Positions 11,801 to 24,238 of a stretch of 64,000 nucleotides of DNA are shown in pieces. The notes under the pieces were generated by a model. That model did not search any database and was not told the origin of the DNA. It saw only the letters and a list, made by a program, of their open reading frames with translations. The stretch comes from Cordia subcordata. Lineage: Eukaryota; Streptophyta; Magnoliopsida; Boraginales; Cordiaceae. Location of the stretch: positions 11,484,501-11,548,500 of the forward strand of contig JAPTOF010000005.1 of assembly GCA_028554755.1 (NCBI GenBank), read 5' to 3'. Position 1 is the first letter of the stretch. Every line of letters begins with the position of its first letter. The position numbers and the translations under genes are program-made.

Positions 11801-14800
11801 GCAACATATTTAGTAGTGTATAATATGGTCTCTTGGGGACAATTATACCAACAATTATACTCCGATTCTATCAAAAATAAACTCTACTTAATGATAAATA
11901 ATTGACTTAAAAATATGCGAAGACACTGAACCCTAATGGCTTTCTGAGAGCGGAGGCGACATTTTTCCTCAGTGGTTAGAAGGACAAACTTGTCAAGATC
12001 ATGTACCCTCATACCCGTATAGTTAGACAAGGAATATGACATACATTTTGTAGCTAAAGTAACAAAACCTTTCGCTATTGATACTAAAGTGACTCTAATT
12101 CACTTGTCAATTTGCAAACTAACTTGAGTGTTACTAAAACTCTCTCACCCAATGGTGCATACTTGCACGCAATTCGTGGAACTTATGCTTCATGTATTAT
12201 GTGAATCTATGATAAAAATATAAGGTGATATATATATTGGTGCGTGGGTGGGACCTATACTGTATGTATTACACGAAACTTTGATTGATATAAAATAAAA
12301 GGTATAAAATAAAGGTCAGCCGCAACTCTTAGTAGGCCAACTAGCATTAAGTCATAGTGGACGGCATAGATGATCACAATTATAAGAGGTTGTTTGACGG
12401 TGCTTATAAGTGTCTAAACAAATACAAACCAAACAGACTTTAAGACTCAGGAGAAAATAAACAGACTTTAAGTCTCAGGAGAAAATATGTTTGAGGAACC
12501 CCTATCTTATCAAAGAAAGAAGCATACCATGTCAATTTCTCATCCTTCCGCCTCCAATTCTAGTCAAAGAAACATCAAATTGTCTTGAACTTGAGTCACT
12601 CGCTCAAACGTTATGCTCATCAATCCAAATAATTCATTGTTGGACCACCAACAAATTTTTTAAACCTACGGTACGCATATTAAACAATTCCTAATCCTCA
12701 AACTCATTTTTCCCTGTATTGGCAAAAATGGAAATGCCAAGGGTCCACGCATCATGATATAATCTTTATGATGCTCAAGAACTTTTTCTATCAGAATATA
12801 TATATATATATATTGCAGAGTGTATTTGGGGCCGGCCCGGCCCTCTTTTCAGTCAAAATCTCATCCCCACCATGGAGGCATATCCCCGTTATCGATCGAT
12901 CGAGTCGATTAGCATGCCATCCTTATAATAATAATAATAATAATAATAATACTTCCCACATATATCCAACACAAAAAGGTATGCAGACGTACACGATTTT
13001 GGCAGACAATGCATCTAGCAACTAAAGTAGATCCAATCTATCTAATGACATCCTCGAACCTCAGACCCACTAAAGTAATTGTGATAATTAAAGATCTAGA
13101 TAATTACTACTAGACTTAATTAAGAATCCAAGTATGATATTATAAGCCATCGCATTTATTCTCATTTCCAGATCAATGTGGAATCCTAACCTAATATGGA
13201 GTTCATGGCTGGACAAAAGGACAGCTATTTAACCTTAATAGTTCCATTGATAGAATTGGTTGGCACAAAATTGGGGATGGAATATGTGTGAGATTGCTTC
13301 TAGAATGCCAATTGTCATGCTCTTATAGATCATTATAGGAATGGAATTATGGTGATTGACCCAAAAAAATTTATAGATTTGAGTAGGTAATAAAATAATG
13401 ATACAATTATTTAATTTTTATATTTAATAATTTATAGAATTATTTTATTATAATTAATTATTATTTTAGTACCATTAATTATTAACTATTTTTTAATATT
13501 TAATTATTTATTATCTATTATTTTAAAGAAAGAAATTAAGACTGGCTTAGGCAACTAGAAGACATCTGGAATGCAACTTAACATTATCTTTTTAGGCCTA
13601 CTGAGGTATCAACATCCAAATATTCTTGTATAAATCTAATCAATTTTATAAACAATTTTTTAAAAAAAAAAGATTTCCCATCCCTCATAAAATTCGAGCC
13701 CAAGACCTCACATGTGGAGAAAATAATCTCAACCACTTCAATTATATCCTAATTCCACGCCGTTTCTTTTTTGACCTGCAAAATAGCCATCATCCTTCGA
13801 TGGCAACAACTAATAAACAATTGAATGCAGCCAGCAGCGACAGCTTTGCCACCACTATCCGCCACTCAACTATGACCAAAGAGTGTGGGGGGCTTGTGTG
13901 TCAAGGCTCTTCAAATGGGACACCACACAAAATGATGATGGTCAAAATAGGTAGCTGTACTGTCTAATTACATTAATCATATATCAAGCTAGCATTTTGG
14001 GAAGAAAAAAAAATATATTAAATATATGGAACCGGTTCCACATGTTCCCAGTCAATTAATCGAATAGATCAAAGTATTTTTATTTATTAAATAATTATGA
14101 TATAAGAGATTAGACATCTTCTTCAATAGATTCAAATATATATTAAAATCATAAGGTACGAAGAATTGTTGTGGTCCAATTGAGAAGACACAACCAACAG
14201 TCCATGTACTGCTGGAAGTTTTATTTTGTCAATTTTAATTTACGTGATTAAATGCACTAAAATGTCACCCGTCAGCTTTAATTAGGACCAGTGTCACTTT
14301 CTTTTTTTTTTAATTTAAAAGAGACCAAAAATAAATTACATATAATTAATTAAAATTAATCTTAAAATTACTTATACTAAAAATAAAAAATATACTACTT
14401 GATCAAGTCTTAGGTAGGACCAATGTCACTTTAGTGCATGAACAATATGTGGATATCTCATCCTAGTCTGACCAATTTAAAAAAAGAAAAAGAAAAAGAT
14501 GTCTCATCCTAGTACTCATTTTGATTTTTCATTCTTGGACTTTTAACTAATTAATTGAGCATCGTTGATTGCTTGTCTGAGAACTATTTTTGGAAAACGA
14601 CAACTGTCATCTCCAATTAAATGAGACCAACTTGAAAACTTACGCAACACAGTCAAGCAATTATGGAAAACGAACATCATATATCTAGTGATATCTCAAT
14701 AATGGAGATTAGCGAATCTTAAATAAGATCACTAATTTTTGACTATAAAAATCATCTACCCTACACTTAGACAAATGCTTTAATTAAGACGACTAATGGG

Positions 14801-16467
14801 TTTTGGCAATTTTCAAACGTTTGAAAACGAGGGAGCGATGAGACGGTGATAGGAAGAATGAGAAAAGAGAGACGAATAGATAGAGGGTTGTTTCGAAGAC
14901 CCTCTCCTTATATATATGTATGAGGTCTAGAGAAAAATAATATTTCAAATTGATCCGCCTCACACCACCCCCATGATAAATCAGCAGGCTCCACATGAAT
15001 TTTGGTGTTACGTGTGAGAAAGCGAGCTGGGTGATGGCGAGTTTGAAAACCGACCCTCTATATCACACATTTGACAAAGTGAACTCCACATTTAGCAGCC
15101 AAATGATGGTAATATGATGCATATTTTTCTAACTCTCGTGCATAATATTTAGTTTCCTGGGTTACCTAGGCAACAACGACTAACGAGCAACTTGGGATTT
15201 GGTGGAATAAGCAATTACTAAAAGAATATAGTATGTACGTAACAACATTTGTAAGCATGTATGGATGCGCAGAGACAAAGATTACGTACCATTAGCGAGA
15301 TCAAGCAGAAAATCAGCAGGGTTCATCGGAAAAGATGGAGAGAACCCAACAGACTCAAAGTAGCTCATGGCCTCATTCCCTTTGCCAAAATACAGACACC
15401 TCCCTTCAGACAACACCAGCACCGAGTCAAACATTTGATACACCCGGCTCGACGGCTGGTGAACCGACGTCACGATGGTCTTCCCCTTCTGGGCCAACGA
15501 CCCCAACGTCGACACCAGCCGATGCGCCGCCGTCGAGTCCAGCCCCGACGTCGGCTCATCCAGGATCAACAGGCTTGGGTTTATCAACATTTCATGCGCT
15601 ATGCTCACTCTTTTCCTTTCTCCACCCGAGACTCCTCGTACGAAGCTGTTCCCTACTATTGTGTTCTCGCATTTCACCAAACCCAGCTCGCCCATCACTT
15701 TCTCTGCCACAGAGATCTTGTCTTTCTTCGGCACTGAAGTTGGCAGCCTTAGCAATGCACAGAAGACTAAAGTCTCGCGCACAGTGAGGTGCGGATACAG
15801 CACATCGTCTTGTGTGACGAAACCGGTCCGTTTCAGCACCGATTTGCTTAACTTTCTGTTGTTGGCCTGAACTGCTCCGCTGAGGCCGTGGCCTTGTAAT
15901 CTGCCCGCCAGCGCATTGAGGAGGGTCGACTTGCCGCTGCCTGATGGGCCAAGGACGGCTAGGATTTCGCCTGGGGAGACCATCCCTGTGATCCCATTCA
16001 AGATTGCGCGCTCTTGAATCGTGGCCGTTGAGCTCTCAACGTCAGATGAGCAGGTGGGCCCCCCACTTTTGAGCAGCCTCTTGATGCTGCCTGTTCTTGA
16101 TGTCTTGTTCCTCTCCACCTTTACCCTATAACACACGTCGATGAACTGCACATCGTACGAAACAAAACAGACAAACACAATCCACAAGTCAATCCCAAAA
16201 GTCAACCCCAAGTTGACTAATTAACTAAATTTAGATAACATACCGTAAATCTTTCACGCTAAAATATTCCACAAATGACTTTATGCAACAGTTTTCTAAG
16301 AATAATAATTATCATAATACTATTGGTTATAGTGCTGTTACCTTAAGAGTAATAGGATAAGAGGAGGACAAAACGTACTGCAAGTCATGAGAATTTGAAA
16401 CCCGAGGAGAGACTTTGGAGGGTTCTCCATTTGGGGTTTCTGCAGCTTCGCAACTGAATGCTGACAT
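6804..16467 (-). CDS. ABCG25: ABCG25-like ABC half transporter (abscisic acid exporter), three exons
   Basis: The exons join at 16467-16342, 16145-15290 and 7828-6804, giving 668 codons plus stop. All splice sites are GT-AG and the phases agree (0, then 1). The start MSAF, the exon 1 end SSSYPITLK, the continuation [10 protein letters not shown], and the overall length match the ABCG25 branch of the WBC subfamily. The nucleotide-binding domain comes first: Walker A GPSGSGKS at residues 108-115, Q-loop Gln154, signature VSGGERKR at 214-221, Walker B LLILDEP at 234-240 and H-loop His271. The transmembrane domain follows at about 400-668, with [20 protein letters not shown] and a final [12 protein letters not shown]. 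All catalytic motifs are intact. Arabidopsis ABCG25 exports abscisic acid across the plasma membrane of vascular cells and acts as a dimer. That function is inferred here from family. The long second intron is the odd feature. Confidence 0.94.
7970..8062. mobile_element. Possible CACTA-type transposon terminus
   Basis: The stretch has GTCACTAAT-like subterminal motifs and ends TTTCTAGTAGTG, resembling the TTGTAGTG end of En/Spm elements. No matching left end was found, so it would be a fragment. Confidence 0.35.
8804..8855. repeat. (TA)n microsatellite, 26 units
   Basis: An uninterrupted TA run of 52 bases inside ABCG25 intron 2. Its length may vary between individuals. Confidence 0.95.
10251..10370. 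mobile_element. Short MITE, about 120 bp
   Basis: The ends AGCCTGTTCGGCTAAGTTTA and AATAAGTAGAACCAAATAGG form an imperfect inverted repeat. The interior is AT-rich. The same termini and nearly the same length (117 bp without its insert) are found in the element at 40413-40764. It lies in ABCG25 intron 2. No clear target duplication is seen. Confidence 0.6.
11690..11820. mobile_element. Possible CACTA-type terminus
   Basis: TTAGTGACTG, TTGTGACCGAAA and a terminal TTTAGTAGTG resemble En/Spm subterminal motifs and the 3' end. It has the same orientation as the piece at 7970-8062, so the two are not the ends of one element. Confidence 0.3.
12433..12488. repeat. 28-bp tandem duplication
   Basis: Two copies of a unit starting ACAGACTTTAAG and ending GGAGAAAATA, with one mismatch near the middle. 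It lies in ABCG25 intron 2. Confidence 0.85.
12925..12950. repeat. (TAA)n microsatellite
   Basis: A near-perfect run of TAA/ATA trinucleotides in ABCG25 intron 2, next to an ATCGATCGATCGAG stretch. Confidence 0.9.
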
Positions 16468-16830
16468 TTTTTTTCTTGAATATGAGCTTTAGTACTGTTT
16501 GTATGGCAGAGAAAAAAGAGAAGCCGAAATGATATGTCTCTAAATAGATATGGATGTGGGTTGAGAATTGAAAGAGATAAAAGTGATGGAAAGTAATGGT
16601 AGTATGGGAGATGGTGATGGGGAAGTAAAGTATGAAGTGTGGGAATGGATGGGAAGAACTGAGACCTCTTTTAACTCCCCAACCCTCTCTACTTATATCG
16701 ACCCCAGCTTTGAATGCTTGCCACGTCATCCTAAAGCATCCCCACAATGCATGTGCTACGTGTTGCTCAACACAAATACCCAGCTGTTGCTCTCTCTCTC
16801 TCTCTCTCTCTCTCTTTTCTGCCAAATGCT
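16468..16830 (-). promoter_or_regulatory. ABCG25: ABCG25 5' UTR and core promoter with ABRE-like sites
   Basis: Reading on the minus strand, a TATA box ATATAAG lies at 16692-16698, about 225 bases before the start codon, which suggests transcription begins near 16660. Just upstream is ACGTGGC (16720-16726), a full ABRE consensus, and a second ACGTGT core lies at 16758-16763. A GA tract lies at 16791-16814. ABRE sites are bound by AREB/ABF bZIP factors, and Arabidopsis ABCG25 is induced by abscisic acid. The sites fit that regulation, but activity is inferred from motifs only. Confidence 0.6.
16791..16814. repeat. (TC)n / (GA)n tract in the ABCG25 promoter
   Basis: Twelve TC units on the + strand, read as GA on the gene strand, about 90 bases upstream of the TATA box. 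GA tracts in plant promoters can bind BBR/BPC factors. They are also common microsatellites. Confidence 0.9.
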
Positions 16831-19800
16831 ATTTACATTAAAATTGCCGGATATTCGATTCAGCACCGTTTTAACTTCAAATATCTTTATGCCCCTTTCT
16901 AATGTCATCGTCATCATATGCTATGGGAATTAGACAAAGCGCAATAAGAGGAGGGTTGAGAAAGAAAATAATAATGTAAAATCATCATTTAACAAACTTG
17001 GCTCTCATTCTAGCACTGATTTGGTAAAAGAGATTTTGACGCTCAACTAATTATAGAGTCTACTTATGCGCTCTTCCCAACATCAACATCGTATGTTATG
17101 GGAATTACAAAAGCTTAATAAGAGGAAAGTTAAAAAAGAAAATAATAATATAAAATTACCCGTCAGTAATATAGTCGGATTCTGACATTGTCTGCAAGAT
17201 GAAATATTACTTGAGGATACTCACGTAGTGACGACAAAAGAGGCCGCGAAGCTCAACTAATGGAGTATATTTAGTACTTCTTTCTAAGGTCAGCATCATA
17301 TGCTATATATGGGAACTAGAGTCTAGAGGAGCGTAATCAGAGGAGAATGGGGAAGGAAAATAAAGAAATAAAGAGGCCGTGCATAACATTGTGAGTAACA
17401 TTGTAAATTAGTCATACAACATATTAAATTTTAATGTTTTTTAAAGTAAAATATATTTTAACACCCCATCCTTCCCCCATTTTTTAAAAGTTGTATAAAA
17501 TTTTTTATTATTTAAAACTCACTAATACTCCTTATGGTTTAATAAACTTTGCACATTCCCCCTTTGAAGATCATTAAATAGGTGTAAAATTCAGCCCTTT
17601 GATTATAAAAATAATGCAAACTTTCAAATCTGATTTGAAATAAAGTGTAAATACACTAACTGATGGTGAAAATAAAAATTATATCTACTAAACTATTTTC
17701 AATTTTAGAATTAAAATTTGTTCTAGATTTAAGTTATTATTTAAAATTTAATGTCAGTTTTTAGTTTAACTTTCACTTTTAGAATTAAATTTTATTTTTA
17801 TGTTTTAAATTCTTAGTTTTTAATTATTTTAATATGCTTCCGTTATTTTTTTTTTTTTTTTACATTCCACATGTCTTTAGTTATGAACTAAATTTATTAT
17901 CTCTAGGGTTACAAATCATACCATAAATCTTTAATTATCTCGTGTTAACTTAATATCAATTACTTTATTTATTCGAGTGATTACCCGATCTCGTGCTTAA
18001 TGCTTTTAATTGAGTTGGTCATTTAATTAATTGTTAGGAACTCTTAATCAAATTGGAAGAGAAGGCTTAAAATTAGTTTTATAGGAATAATCATAGGATT
18101 TAAGGTACATAATTTTTGTTTTCACCATAATTTTTGTTTTCACCCTACAACTGTGTACTCACTAATTATTTCAAACTAGAAGGGGATTTGCATTATTTTT
18201 AAAATTAGAGAGGGAACTTTCACCAATTTAACAACTTTCCGTTAACTCTAACGGAATAACTAATGATAACAGTCAAAGTGTAACGTTTCTTAAATTATAA
18301 GGTAGGTATCAGTGAGTTTTGAAATTACAAAAGATATCTCACTTTTACAAAATTTAATGACAAAATGTATTTTATTCTTTTTCTCTTTATAATTTAATAT
18401 CGTTATGATCAAAGTAATGCCTATTTATGGATGCTACATTGATGTGTCTGTATAGTGGAAATGTTACAGTTTTGCTTCGGTATGCACATAGGAATGAAGT
18501 CGGAAAATGTGAACAAATTCGAAAAGTGTCACCCGAATCTAAGGCCCGTTTCAAAGGGGTGCCGTGCAGAGGAGACACGTCAAAGTGCTGATATGCTGAT
18601 TGCACTTACTCTCTCTCAACATTTTTTCGGTGGGGATTTAAAAGCCATGGCTGGCCACAGTCCGCTTTTTGTTGACTGTGACGGGAGGATTATTATTATT
18701 TTTTTTTGGCAATAAGAAAAACTTAATTAACGAATACGACCACTAATTAACAAATTTCAAGTGTACAACATATTTTTTATATTATATATCAATTAAATCG
18801 AGGTAAGAAACTAGATTTAAACTTGTATTGTGAACCGTATCAGTTGCTTAATTTAATTTAATTTAATTTAATACTCTGCAAAAAATAAGAAAATTTTAAT
18901 TTCATAAAGATTAGTTATTTTTTTAAAATTGATATCTTTACAAATTATAATTAACTTTTTGTATTTTATTTTTTCTATTTTTATTTCACAAAAGTCAAAA
19001 GCGCTATGAAGACTTCATCTAAATCATCGTTTTGCTAAGACAAATTTTAAGACTTGAAAGGCTGATAGAGTATTTGCAGGTAGCAATGAAAACGTCTTGG
19101 CTCTTGATAGGTTCATCTTCTTTAAGCGTTTCAGTACTTTACATAAATTTTTAAAAAGTTCTATGATATTTCAGAATGTTTATGGATTGATTTATTTTCT
19201 ATAGTATCTCGTTGTATTTATCTTTTAATTCACATAGGAGTCATATATTAATCAATATATGTTATTATAATGCCTATTTATATTTGACCCCTCCTAATAT
19301 TTTGTCCAGGGTTCGTCCCTAATTGGACCCCAGATGGTTTTGTGGAATCCATTATTTTTATGTCAAACATATTTTATTAGAGTTGAAAATCCCAACAAAG
19401 GTTTGACATATCAAAGCTCCATTTTATCGCCTAACATGACAAAATTTTAATTGTTATCTTATTATTAATTATTATCATTTTGAAAGAGGAAGCATTGTAT
19501 AAGCTGAATTTTGGATTGGGGATGCAAATTGCGATTCTGGTCAGCGACAGAAAATATTTCCCGCGTTAGAAGAGTGCATCTGTTTTACGTTTCTATAATG
19601 CGTACAATTAACCTTCCATTGAATATCATAATTTTCCGACAAAAAAAATTATTAATTTAATCCCTAAACTTTTAGTGTTCACTACTTCATTATTTGTTAC
19701 GTTTGTATTAAGGATCTGTTTTTTTTACCACAATTAGGTGTTTGAATAATTGACAAATGTTTGGATAATTGATGACTTTTATATTTTAATTATCAAGGAT

Positions 19801-19968
19801 TAGTTGTCTATCTAGTTGATTGAAAAAGAAATATAAATATTACCTTATTATTGTTATATTTTTATGATATAATTATTATTAATAAATTATGAAAATAAGA
19901 TGGAATATTAATAATTATTATTATCATTATTAAAATAAGATAATATATTGTAATGAAATATATGCTTA
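16831..19968. other. Intergenic, no gene seen
   Basis: AT-rich DNA with a short TTTAA pentanucleotide repeat near 18850-18870. Short open frames near 18387-18715 lack any recognised domain. Confidence 0.5.
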
Positions 19969-20640
19969 CGACTACAAAAAAAAAAGGTTTTTTTGACTGA
20001 AAAATCAATTACTAAACATTAAAAATAGTCGCTAAAACAAAATTGTGACTGATTTTGTTGGTCAAAAAAAAGTTTCACCTCTAATTTCACTAGTAACTAA
20101 TTTTAAGTCAGTTACATAAACAATGATTGAAATTTCGGTCACAACATCTTATAATTTAGTCATTAATTTTAACCCTCAAAACATTAGTAATCAATCACAA
20201 ACTAGTCACCAATCAATGATCGAAATTTTGGTCACTATTTTAGTGATGAAAATTGACTGAAATTTTCATCACTAATTAGTTTTAAAGCAAGAATTTTTCA
20301 TCTCATTTAGTGATCTAATTCGGTCACTAATTCAATACCTAAAAGTTCAGTCCCTAATTGAGATATTTAGTGACCGAAATTCAGTCACTAAATTAGTAAC
20401 CAAAACTAATGGGTCACTAATATCTCAATTAGTGACCAAATAATTTCGATCACTAATTGAGGTTACGTTACTAAATAATAATTGATATATTAAGTGACTG
20501 AACAATTTTGGTAACTGAATTATTAGTAATGAATAATTTGGTCACTAATTGATAATTAGTGACCGACAGTAATCGGCAACTAATTTGTTGATATTTGGTC
20601 ACTAATTGAATTATTAGTGACTGAATAACTTTTATTATAA
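19969..20640. mobile_element. CACTA-like subterminal repeat block
   Basis: Many copies of TTAGTGACCGAAAT-like motifs and their complement TTCGGTCACTAA occur in both orientations through about 670 bases. The left edge reads GACTACAAAAAAAA, one base from the CACTACAA end of En/Spm elements. Subterminal motifs of this kind bind the transposase in CACTA elements. No transposase and no right end were found, so this is a non-autonomous or truncated copy. Confidence 0.55.
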
Positions 20641-23095
20641 ATCAATTGGACTAAAAATAATTTTAATAGGTCATAACAACTGAAACAGAAAAGACTAGCC
20701 CAATTACATTTCTAATTAAGTCCATACTTAATTAGACACCCAAAAATTTAAGCTCAAACCAAATGCCCTAAATTTGATTAAACAAAAAGTCCACTTATTT
20801 TTCATTGAGTAGCCCATATGCATATTTTGGTCCAGATTCCAAAAATAATATTGGACCCTAACTCCTTTAGGTCTAATATTAAGTTAAAAGAACTAGAACG
20901 TGGCCATGTCAAACCAAGGCCCAAATGCCCCTAAAGCCTAAAGTGTATAGAAATTAGTCCAATTAATTTTGGAAACACTAGAACCCATATACCCAACATC
21001 CATAACCAATGGATCCTAATTGACATCGGATTGGATCTGAACCTGACCCACAAACACCTCGATCCATCCCAAAAAAAGAAAAGTTAAAAAAAAACTTCAT
21101 CTCCTATTCTGTAATTGCACCAGAACCATAAAAATAAATAAATAAATAAAAATTCTAAGAACTTTATCCTTATTAGGGTTGCATTGTACTATAAAAGTAC
21201 AAGGTAGGCATAACCAATACAAAAGAAAATAAGATGTTTTCTTGGTAGGTGTGTGTAGGATTTTTCAAACACTAGCAACCAAGAACACACTAGATTCCAT
21301 AATCTCAATTTAGCTGTAAATATTGCTTGCCCACTATATAGTAAATCATATCCTAGCACTAGAGATATGAAAATAATGGAGAAGACCACTAGAAGGCTAA
21401 TAGAGACAAGTATTGTGTGAAAAAGTCATTTTTGCATCTGGGTCACGCTACTAGGGTAACAGGTCTTAACTTCACTCTTGTGTACAAGTCTTAACTTAAC
21501 TCTTGTGTTTTACTTGATTGTGGTGTCCATGTATATAATAGACTTTATTTATGTTATATTTCTGCTCACACTATTGTTAACATGTTTTTTTTTTTTTTTA
21601 ATTCAGTATTACAACTAGTGTGGGAATAACATCTAGATCCAACAAGTCTAGGATACAAGCATTTAATGGAAGATTGCACTAGCCTTAAATTTCTTATAGA
21701 TGTTTAGATGGTTCAATGCCTTTATTCAGGGATTGCCTAACAAGTAATATTTTTTTCTTGGGAACAAGTGGCTTATATATGGGTGAATATATGAACTTTC
21801 AAGAATAATTTTCATTGTATTGGACCAATATGACCTAAGAGGTCATGCCAAAAGAATTAAAAAAAAAAAAAATCTTTGGATCAAATAACTTCTTGTTATT
21901 CAAAAATAAATACATAAATTCGGAAAATAATGCTGGCAATTTTATTATATATCTTTTGCTAGAGATAAGCGTGAGAAATATTATTTGTTTCAATCATATA
22001 TATTCTTAGTATAAGGACTGATATCTCTCTAAAGTAGATTCTTTAAGATCTACATGAAAATAAATGTCGCTTATCAACAATTTCTTGAGAAAACTAAATA
22101 TGAGTTCTTTAAGAACCTCCATTTATTTAAATAATAAGATCAATAGATACGCTCACAGTTCAAGAAAAATTAAGTAAAATACAAGGATGCACATAAATCA
22201 TAACCTGTTATTAAAGTATAATAATCACTAATATAATCGGTGAAATAAAAATTGTAAAATACTTTGACAAGTATTAAAGTATGTCATCACCTCAATATAG
22301 GTTTCCTGGTGGGAAGTAACCATTATCATGTGATTCATTAGTTTTTTTCAAGAGAATTAAGATATACATCATATATCTAAAGTTCAGCTTCAAATATTTA
22401 ATGGAGAAAATAAATAATTTAGTGAGGCAACATAATAATATAAAAATGATAAACAATATTTACACCCAAACTCCGCAGCGTGCGTCGTTTAATCCACAGA
22501 GAGTCTAGAGGCGGGACAAGTTTTAGAATTTGGAAGGCTTGGAAATCATGTGCATTAAGGAAGTGTGCGAGGCATATGGCATGGTATAAGCATAAGTAGT
22601 CCAAAATTCACAACGTTGTCCGAATAGCTGATGGGGTCATTGTTTACACCTAAATTCTGGAATCTATCTCGTCATAGCTTAGTTTTAGCTTAGTCATACC
22701 TTAATTGTAACTCTATCGTGGCCTAACCATAACTTAATCGTAGTTTAGTTAAAACCTATTGCAGTAATTTCCTTTACGATCTAGATAATTTATGCTGTAA
22801 TTCAATTTACGCTCATTTTTGTTGTAATTAACTTTATGACTTTTTATTAGCCATGGCTGCAATTCACTGCGTGGCTAAGAATTTATCAATCTTGCTGTAA
22901 TTTACTTTAAGGCTAGAAGCAATTTCGCTATAATAGCGTAGTTGAAAGGTCAATGGGTTCTTTGAGAATTTGCTACATTATAATAAAACTCGGTCTTTTG
23001 CAATTGCCTTATTTGCTATTCTTAATCTCGTTCAAGTTTTGGTTTTGTTACAATTAGGGAGTCTATAATCCATATCAGATCAAGTTACTAGACTA
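20641..23095. other. Intergenic, no gene seen
   Basis: The first part (about 20650-21620) looks like LTR or non-coding transposon DNA, but I cannot assign it. About 22680-22930 holds degenerate copies of a GCTGTAATTNACTTTA-like phrase. Short open frames near 21189 and 22419 have no known domain. Confidence 0.4.
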
Positions 23096-23700
23096 ATGCT
23101 GTGTTTGTTTGGAGCTTATTATAAGACACTTATCTTATTTGACAACTTTGTGAAAAAGATTGTTTGTTATCAGTTTATTATAAGATACTTTTCATAAGAT
23201 GTCTTATTTGTAGTTATAAAAAATAAGTTGGGTTTGGGGTACTTATATCTTATTAATTAGAAAATAATTAAAAATAAAAATTTAAAAATCTAAAATCTAA
23301 AATTTAAAATTTAAAAATAAAGAAAATTAAAAATATTAAAATAAAAATAAAAATTAAAAATTTAAAAATAAAATATTAAATATTAAAAAATAAAATAAAA
23401 AATAAAAATTTAAAAACTAAAAAATTAAAAATGTTAAAAATTAAATATTAAAAATTAGAATTTCAAAAATTTAAATTTTTTTTAAAAAATAAAAATTAAT
23501 TAATATTTATATTTTATATTTGTTATTTAATTATAAAATTAAAATATTATGAGTCAAAATTGATAACATTATTATCAAAGTAACTTATAACACCATTTCA
23601 ATTAACAAACCAAACAGTCTTATTATATCAAACACTTATTTTTTATAAGACATTTATCAGATATTAAATTTCAAATAAGACTATTTCAAACAGGCTATAA
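23096..23700. mobile_element. Probable MITE, AT-rich interior
   Basis: The left edge GCTGTGTTTGTTTGGAGC and the right edge ATTTCAAACAGGCTATAAG are imperfect inverted counterparts. The repeated phrase TATAAGACA appears near both ends, and the middle is a long run of AAAATTAAAAAT words. No clear target duplication was found. Confidence 0.5.
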
Positions 23701-24238
23701 GTTAAGGCAAGAAAAGAAAACTCATGTTCGTCAAATTATACAAAAGAACCAAATGACTGCATAGACGTTATAGGAAAAGTCAGCCTCAATGCAAGAAAAT
23801 TGCCTGACCGAGACTGTGGCCAAGGACTTATAGCCTAGCAAAGGTTAATTAATCAAGGACACAATCACTAAAATGGCTTCTGTTGTAGTGTTTTCTTGTT
23901 GCTCATTATGAACGGTAAGTAAGATTTAGATATGCCGCCTACTGGATAAATTAAGGCGCTAAAGCTATCAAACCAATGAAAGAATTGACCTCAAGGGGTT
24001 TCCTTTCCGCATCCCAAGTCCCAACCACCCGCGATATTAAAAATGTTCTTCTTTACACGAAAATCCATTATGATATATCGACCAAACCCACTACGGGCCA
24101 TTTATTTCCTGTCTAGCCCCCCTTTCTCCTCCCATATCACTCCTTTTCTTTATGCAATGGGGTCGTTTAACTAGCTAGTAAAGAGACTGAGTACAAACAC
24201 AAAGCAACTTTTCTTGTTCCTCAGAATAAGCATAAGCA
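23701..24238. other. 5' flank of the DUF688 gene
   Basis: No other gene is seen. A pyrimidine-rich stretch at about 24115-24150 precedes the start. No strong TATA box is apparent. Confidence 0.4.

Larger units (their letters stand above)
7829..15289 (-). other. ABCG25: Intron 2 of ABCG25, 7461 bases
   Basis: The donor is G|GTACGTAA at 15289 and the acceptor is TGCAG ending at 7829. The intron separates the nucleotide-binding domain from the membrane domain. It contains two CACTA-like ends, a 120-bp MITE, long TA and TAA microsatellites and a small tandem duplication. No second gene is recognised inside it. A short frame at 13626-13967 has no known domain. Confidence 0.85.

Noticed and set aside
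13626..13967. 113-codon frame in ABCG25 intron 2
   Set aside because: The first half is low-complexity and the rest has no known domain. There are no splice or promoter signals to support it.
15261..15870. Several plus-strand open frames of 130-158 codons
   Set aside because: They lie exactly opposite ABCG25 exon 2, whose domain motifs are clear on the minus strand. They are composition shadows of a GC-rich exon.
19300..19330. GGGTTCGTCC, considered as a tRNA T-loop
   Set aside because: No acceptor, D-arm or anticodon stem can be placed around it.
23874..23895. TTGTAGTG, considered as the right end of the CACTA-like block at 19969
   Set aside because: No subterminal motifs precede it and the intervening sequence looks unrelated. 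A chance match is more likely.
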